From assembly GCA_024579835.1 (NCBI GenBank), contig CP102060.1:1674001-1738000 (forward strand): DNA of 64,000 bases, written 5' to 3'. The position numbers and the translations under genes were made by a program. The first letter of the stretch is position 1. Every line of letters begins with the position of its first letter. The stretch comes from Clostridiaceae bacterium HFYG-1003. Its GTDB lineage: Bacteria > Bacillota > Clostridia > Clostridiales > Clostridiaceae. Under the pieces are notes generated by a model. That model did no database searches. It was not told where the DNA came from and saw nothing but the letters and a program-made list of their open reading frames with translations. Below, in pieces: positions 60,270 to 64,000 of this stretch.

Positions 60270-63200
60270 CTTGCTCTCTTCCTTTCCTTTGGATTTATTC
60301 GTGGATTTTGTGATCCCGAACAAGGCACCGCCCATGAGTCCCACACCAAGAATGGTGAACAGCCAGGTTCCCATTCCACCGGTCAGCGGGATGATGGGGG
60401 CTAATTCGTTCGTGATTTCGATGACATTTAAGGTGAGCGTTGCGACAATTCTGAATTCAATCGGATGCTTGTGGATGTAGTAGCCAACCGGAGCTTTTGT
60501 TTCAATCACGAAGTACTCTCCGATTTCCAGATCAGCTATAATCTGGGATTTTCCATCCGGTCCCGTAATCAGGGTGCCGTTCACCTTAATACCGTACAGC
60601 GGGTCTCCGTTTTCATCTTCAAACAGAATCGCTCCCGGTTCCGTCTCGGTTACTTTGCGGTAAAGTTCAAATTCAGCTCCTTGCAGCGGTGCTCCGGCAA
60701 CATTCAGTTTCAGGAGCTGGAGTGAGCTGACTTTTCGTTTGTTTGTCACGGTCAGTCCGTCATCACTGATTGACTTATCATATCCTGTTGGAATGACAAG
60801 CTCATCTACGGTGTAGATATACTCGACGCCATGAACATCCGTTTTGGGCAGATTCGACCAGGTGTAGACAAATTCAGTGGCCGGACCCGCTGCCGGAACG
60901 ATGACCGGTGTCACGCCAGTGACTTCTTCCTTGGGATTCAGTCCGATCTGACGATACAGCGTCAGGGTGACAGGCACATGATCCTCTTCAGGACCATTTT
61001 CCCAAATCTTTTTCGCCACAACATCTCGGGGCGGGCTGACATATTTATTCGTGATTGTGACGGTTCCTTCCTTACTGTTCCAGGCCAGTGTAGCTTTTCC
61101 ATCCATCGGCACAGAGGTTACCGTGAATCCAAGTCCGGGGTCTGTTTCAACGACCGTATAGGTGCCGTATCTCAAGCCTTCGATGGTAACTGTATCTCCG
61201 CCTTTCAGCGTCCTGGTTTCCTCGCCGTCAAAAACGCCGGGGATCGCAGGTCCGGTGATGGTGAAAGTAAACTCTCTGGTATCATTCATGATCGGAACAT
61301 CATTTTCGTCCACCAGGACTTTCTTCAAAATCAGTTTGCCTAAGGGTTTTTCCTTGTTGATGACTTCCACTTCGATGTCATTCTGTCCCGTATCAGCCAG
61401 TGGGGTGCCTGCCGGAGGCAGTACCTCAAATGTACTGACAACCGTTCCGTTTACCTTGATTGTGATGTCATAATCTGCCGCCGTCTCACTGACGGTATAG
61501 ATGTCTGCCAGTCGCAAGTTCGTCTTGATGATCGACTGTCCTGGAATCAAGGTATAGATGTGGTCGTATTCCGGATAAATGACGTCGCCGTCGGTATTGT
61601 CACTCTTGATTCTGATATCAAATGAACGGGCGGGATCCAGAATCTCAGTGCCAGCTGCGTCCAGCAAAGTCTTCTTCACTTTCAGGAAAATCGGATTGAC
61701 TTTTGGAATCGGGAAGTCGACGGTTTGTGTCGCCCCGTTGGAATCCTTAAACGTCACATCCGCATCTCCGTTCGTGGGATACCTGCCATCGGGCGGAACC
61801 AGCAACAAGAGAATGTCATCGGTGATGGATACCCTGTATGTCATTTCGGCATACTTGATATTCGAGCCAGCGGAGATCGGTTTGAACAGATCTCCTACGT
61901 TCCAGCTGATCACACCGCCGATATAAGTTGCACTGCCCTGGGAAACCACAATATCGCCCACATTGGCTGCCGGGATTTCGAAGCCCAGCCCCATCGGGTC
62001 GTCGACTGTGATATCGCGGGCGGCAGCATTGATCGATCCGGCAATCTGCAGGAAGATCGTGTTCAGATCACTGGTTTGGGCGGTGAAGTCCTTGCCAGGC
62101 GAAGCAATGCTTTCCAGAACCGAATTACCGTACGCTGTAGTCTCCAGTGCAATGGTCCATAAGATACGATCTGCACCCAACGACTTGAACATGGCGGCCT
62201 GCGCAATGGCACTGTTGCCGTGACTGTAGTAATTTTGACCCGAATCGCCGATTCTGGTATAGGCAGCCGATCCGTAACCTCTCATAGCAGTATAGTCATA
62301 ATCTGCTGCCAGCAGATTGCTTCTCGTACGATTAGCTACATATGCGGTGTAGGTTCCGCCACCAGACTCAACTGTTTCATTTTGTCCATAGGCTTCAAGT
62401 TTTGTCAGCACATTGTTAATCTGATAGCTTTGGGTTGGTTCTCCATCGGACAGCAATACGATATTCTTATAGTCGGCTGTGCTGGTTGCAAGAACTTGAG
62501 AGGCGGCTCGAATACTTGCCTGGGTATTGGTTCCTCCCAAAGCAACCAGACTGTCAATCGCATTGTTCAGTGTTGTCCGGTTGGCCGCAACGTTGACATT
62601 CAGCAAACCGGTATGAGTGGTGACTGTTGTTGCTCCATTGTAAGCTGAAGCAAAGGACACTAATGAGATTCTTGTATTAGGATCATCGGCAAGAGCACTG
62701 ACAAAGGCTTTCGCAGCGGTCTTGGCTCCTGAAAGCTTTGTCCCAAGCATACTGCCGGAGCGGTCGATTACAAGCACAATATCCGAAGATTTGGCTGTCT
62801 CCATACCCTCAATCCGGAGTGTGACATCCCAGGTATTGACCAGTCCAGGAACCGGTACAGCGTACTTGTCGATCGTAACCTGTCCAGGAATTGTCGGAGA
62901 TACCATGGTGGCTGATACCGATGCTGATGGTAGTGATGTTGTTGAATTTGTAGTGGATTTATTCAGCAATGGTACGGTTTCGTAAACCGGAATATCGGAT
63001 ACGATCGTTCCAAGAATCAGTCGATCCGGTCCAACCGGTTGGCCAATTTGATCTGTTCCAGGATTTTCTGGTACTTCTTCTGTCGAAGGGACTTCTGCCG
63101 GCGGATTCTCAACCGGTGGTTCTTCCACTGCCGGCGGATCTTCTGCCGGTGGATTCTCGACCGGTGGTTCTACAACAGCTGGTGGATCATCTGCCGGTGG

Positions 63201-63797
63201 TTCTTCAACTGCCGGTGGTTCTTCTGCCGGAGGTTCTTCCACAGCTGGGGGGTCTTCTACCGGAGGAGGCTCCGGTTCAGTCGGTGGTTCGACAGGAGGG
63301 TCTTCCGCTCCGGGAGGGTCTTCCGCTCCGGGAGGTTCCTCATCTCCGGGAGCTACTTCATCTGCAGGCGGGTTTTCCTCTGCGGGCTCTGGCACGGCAG
63401 GTTTAATGTAAGTGTTCTGAACCGTATAACCATTGATTTCGGTTTCAAACCCTTCCACATTATCCAAAGCCAGGGAATATGCAATCTCATTGCCCTCGGA
63501 GTCAAACTTGTCGACCTCCGCGAAATGGACAGTCGTATTTCCGGATGAAAGAATCTTTTCTTCCAGGACTTCTGAACCTTTCTTCAACTGAATGCTGATA
63601 TCAGGAACATCCACCCCATCCGGGACGTCGACCCATTTCACATCGGCTGTAATTTGAACCTTCATTGCAGGCTCAATCTCTCCGCCTGACTCTTCTGCTC
63701 TTAATGTCATCCCGAATGGCAGGAAGCCCATTAAGAAGGTAAACAGCAGAAAGAGTGACAGCAGATTTTTTCCGGTTTTTCTGAAATCTACACTCAT
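60270..63797 (-). CDS. VWA-domain tip pilin/adhesin, open-ended into the major pilin
   Basis: The segment covers 1176 codons without a stop. A signal peptide (1-34) is followed by a strand-rich domain (about 46-132), a Pro/Glu repeat stalk (134-245), a von Willebrand A domain with MIDAS motif DRSGS at 345-349, several CnaB-type domains (for example GKLILKKVLVDEN) and a sorting signal IPLTGG (about 1136-1141) with membrane helix and a Lys-rich tail. This is the layout of RrgA/SpaC-like tip adhesins. The last codon AAG runs straight into the ATG of the shaft pilin. AAAGGAG precedes the start. Confidence 0.88.
63063..63398 (-). repeat. Proline/glutamate-rich coding repeat of the tip pilin
   Basis: Residues 134-245 repeat P-P-A-V-E-E-P-P-A-E-type units, and the DNA repeats with them (GCCGGTGGTTCTTC-like blocks). 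It probably forms a stiff stalk and may vary in copy number by recombination. Confidence 0.75.
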
Positions 63798-64000
63798 AAC
63801 CTCAACTCCTTTCAGTTAAATTGTCACATTTCCTTGATTCTTTGATTCAACCATGAATCCATTTTTCAAAGAAACCAGAGTACCCACCTCCAATATCTAT
63901 TTTCTCAGGATGGCGTTCAGAATATATCCAAATGTGAGAATCCGAAGCCATTCTGTATACGTTTTCGAAACGAACTAATTTTTTTTTACCTTTGATCTCC
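63798..64000 (-). other. Pilus operon leader, no gene
   Basis: The stretch holds the AAAGGAG ribosome binding site of the tip pilin and an AT-rich region with a TATATT on the minus strand near 63931; no convincing -35 is visible. An A/T-rich run (63980-63990) lies at the right edge. Confidence 0.4.

Noticed and set aside
61963-62648. Plus-strand frames opposite the tip pilin
   Set aside because: No ribosome binding site or motifs; the minus-strand VWA domain explains the sequence.

Overview
The window looks like chromosomal DNA of a low-to-medium-GC Gram-positive bacterium (Bacillota, probably a Clostridia-type anaerobe). This rests on strong GGAGG-type ribosome binding sites, two LytR-CpsA-Psr (LCP) proteins, class C sortases with LPXTG-type pilins, a glmS ribozyme, PgsBCA poly-gamma-glutamate genes and a membrane-monotopic priming glycosyl transferase. 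I cannot name a genus from sequence alone. No tRNA, rRNA, CRISPR array or complete insertion sequence was seen.

Region 1 (1 to about 10.85 kb) is visibly AT-rich against the rest and carries accessory genes: the first codons of a Bro-N-like antirepressor, a sigma-like regulator, an unexplained inverted-repeat element, and a leftward operon of orphan Phd-type antitoxin, hsdM, hsdS, hsdR, YgjP-like M48 metallopeptidase and ImmA/IrrE peptidase. It abuts the 3' end of an rlmD/rumA-type rRNA methyltransferase, a gene family known as an integration target, so it reads as the end of an integrated element carrying a type I restriction-modification island.

Region 2 (10.9 to 21.6 kb) holds ordinary chromosomal genes: rlmD, a TauE/SafE exporter, a FetAB-type ABC system, a molybdopterin-binding protein, YbaK, a sigma-like factor and a nucleotide-sugar epimerase. 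Several short tandem repeats and hairpins lie between them.

Region 3 (21.9 to 28.1 kb) is a pgsB-pgsC-pgsA-gamma-glutamyltransferase unit for poly-gamma-glutamate, followed by two paralogous membrane-anchored SH3b proteins, each with its own promoter-like element. Region 4 (28.2 to 30.2 kb) is a FrlB/FrlD-like pair for fructoselysine-type Amadori compounds.

Region 5 (30.7 to 56.3 kb) is a cell-surface glycopolymer locus. A ten-gene leftward operon encodes a WbpM/PglF-like dehydratase, an aminotransferase, a PglC-like priming transferase, a glycosyltransferase, a complete-looking WbpA-B-D-E plus 2-epimerase set (a route to UDP-diacetamido-uronic acid) and a MurJ-family flippase. Next come a second glycosyltransferase, a Wzy-like polymerase, a Wzz-like protein with what looks like a degenerate kinase domain, two LCP ligases, a large two-domain autolysin with an altered amidase active site, and ribozyme-controlled glmS supplying amino-sugar precursor.

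Region 6 (56.4 to 64 kb) is a sortase-assembled pilus operon reading leftward: a VWA tip pilin, a YPK-containing major pilin, two class C sortases and a 37-residue membrane peptide. Tip and shaft pilins form one uninterrupted 1792-codon frame, with the sorting signal of the first followed directly by the signal peptide of the second. This is the most unusual feature of the window.
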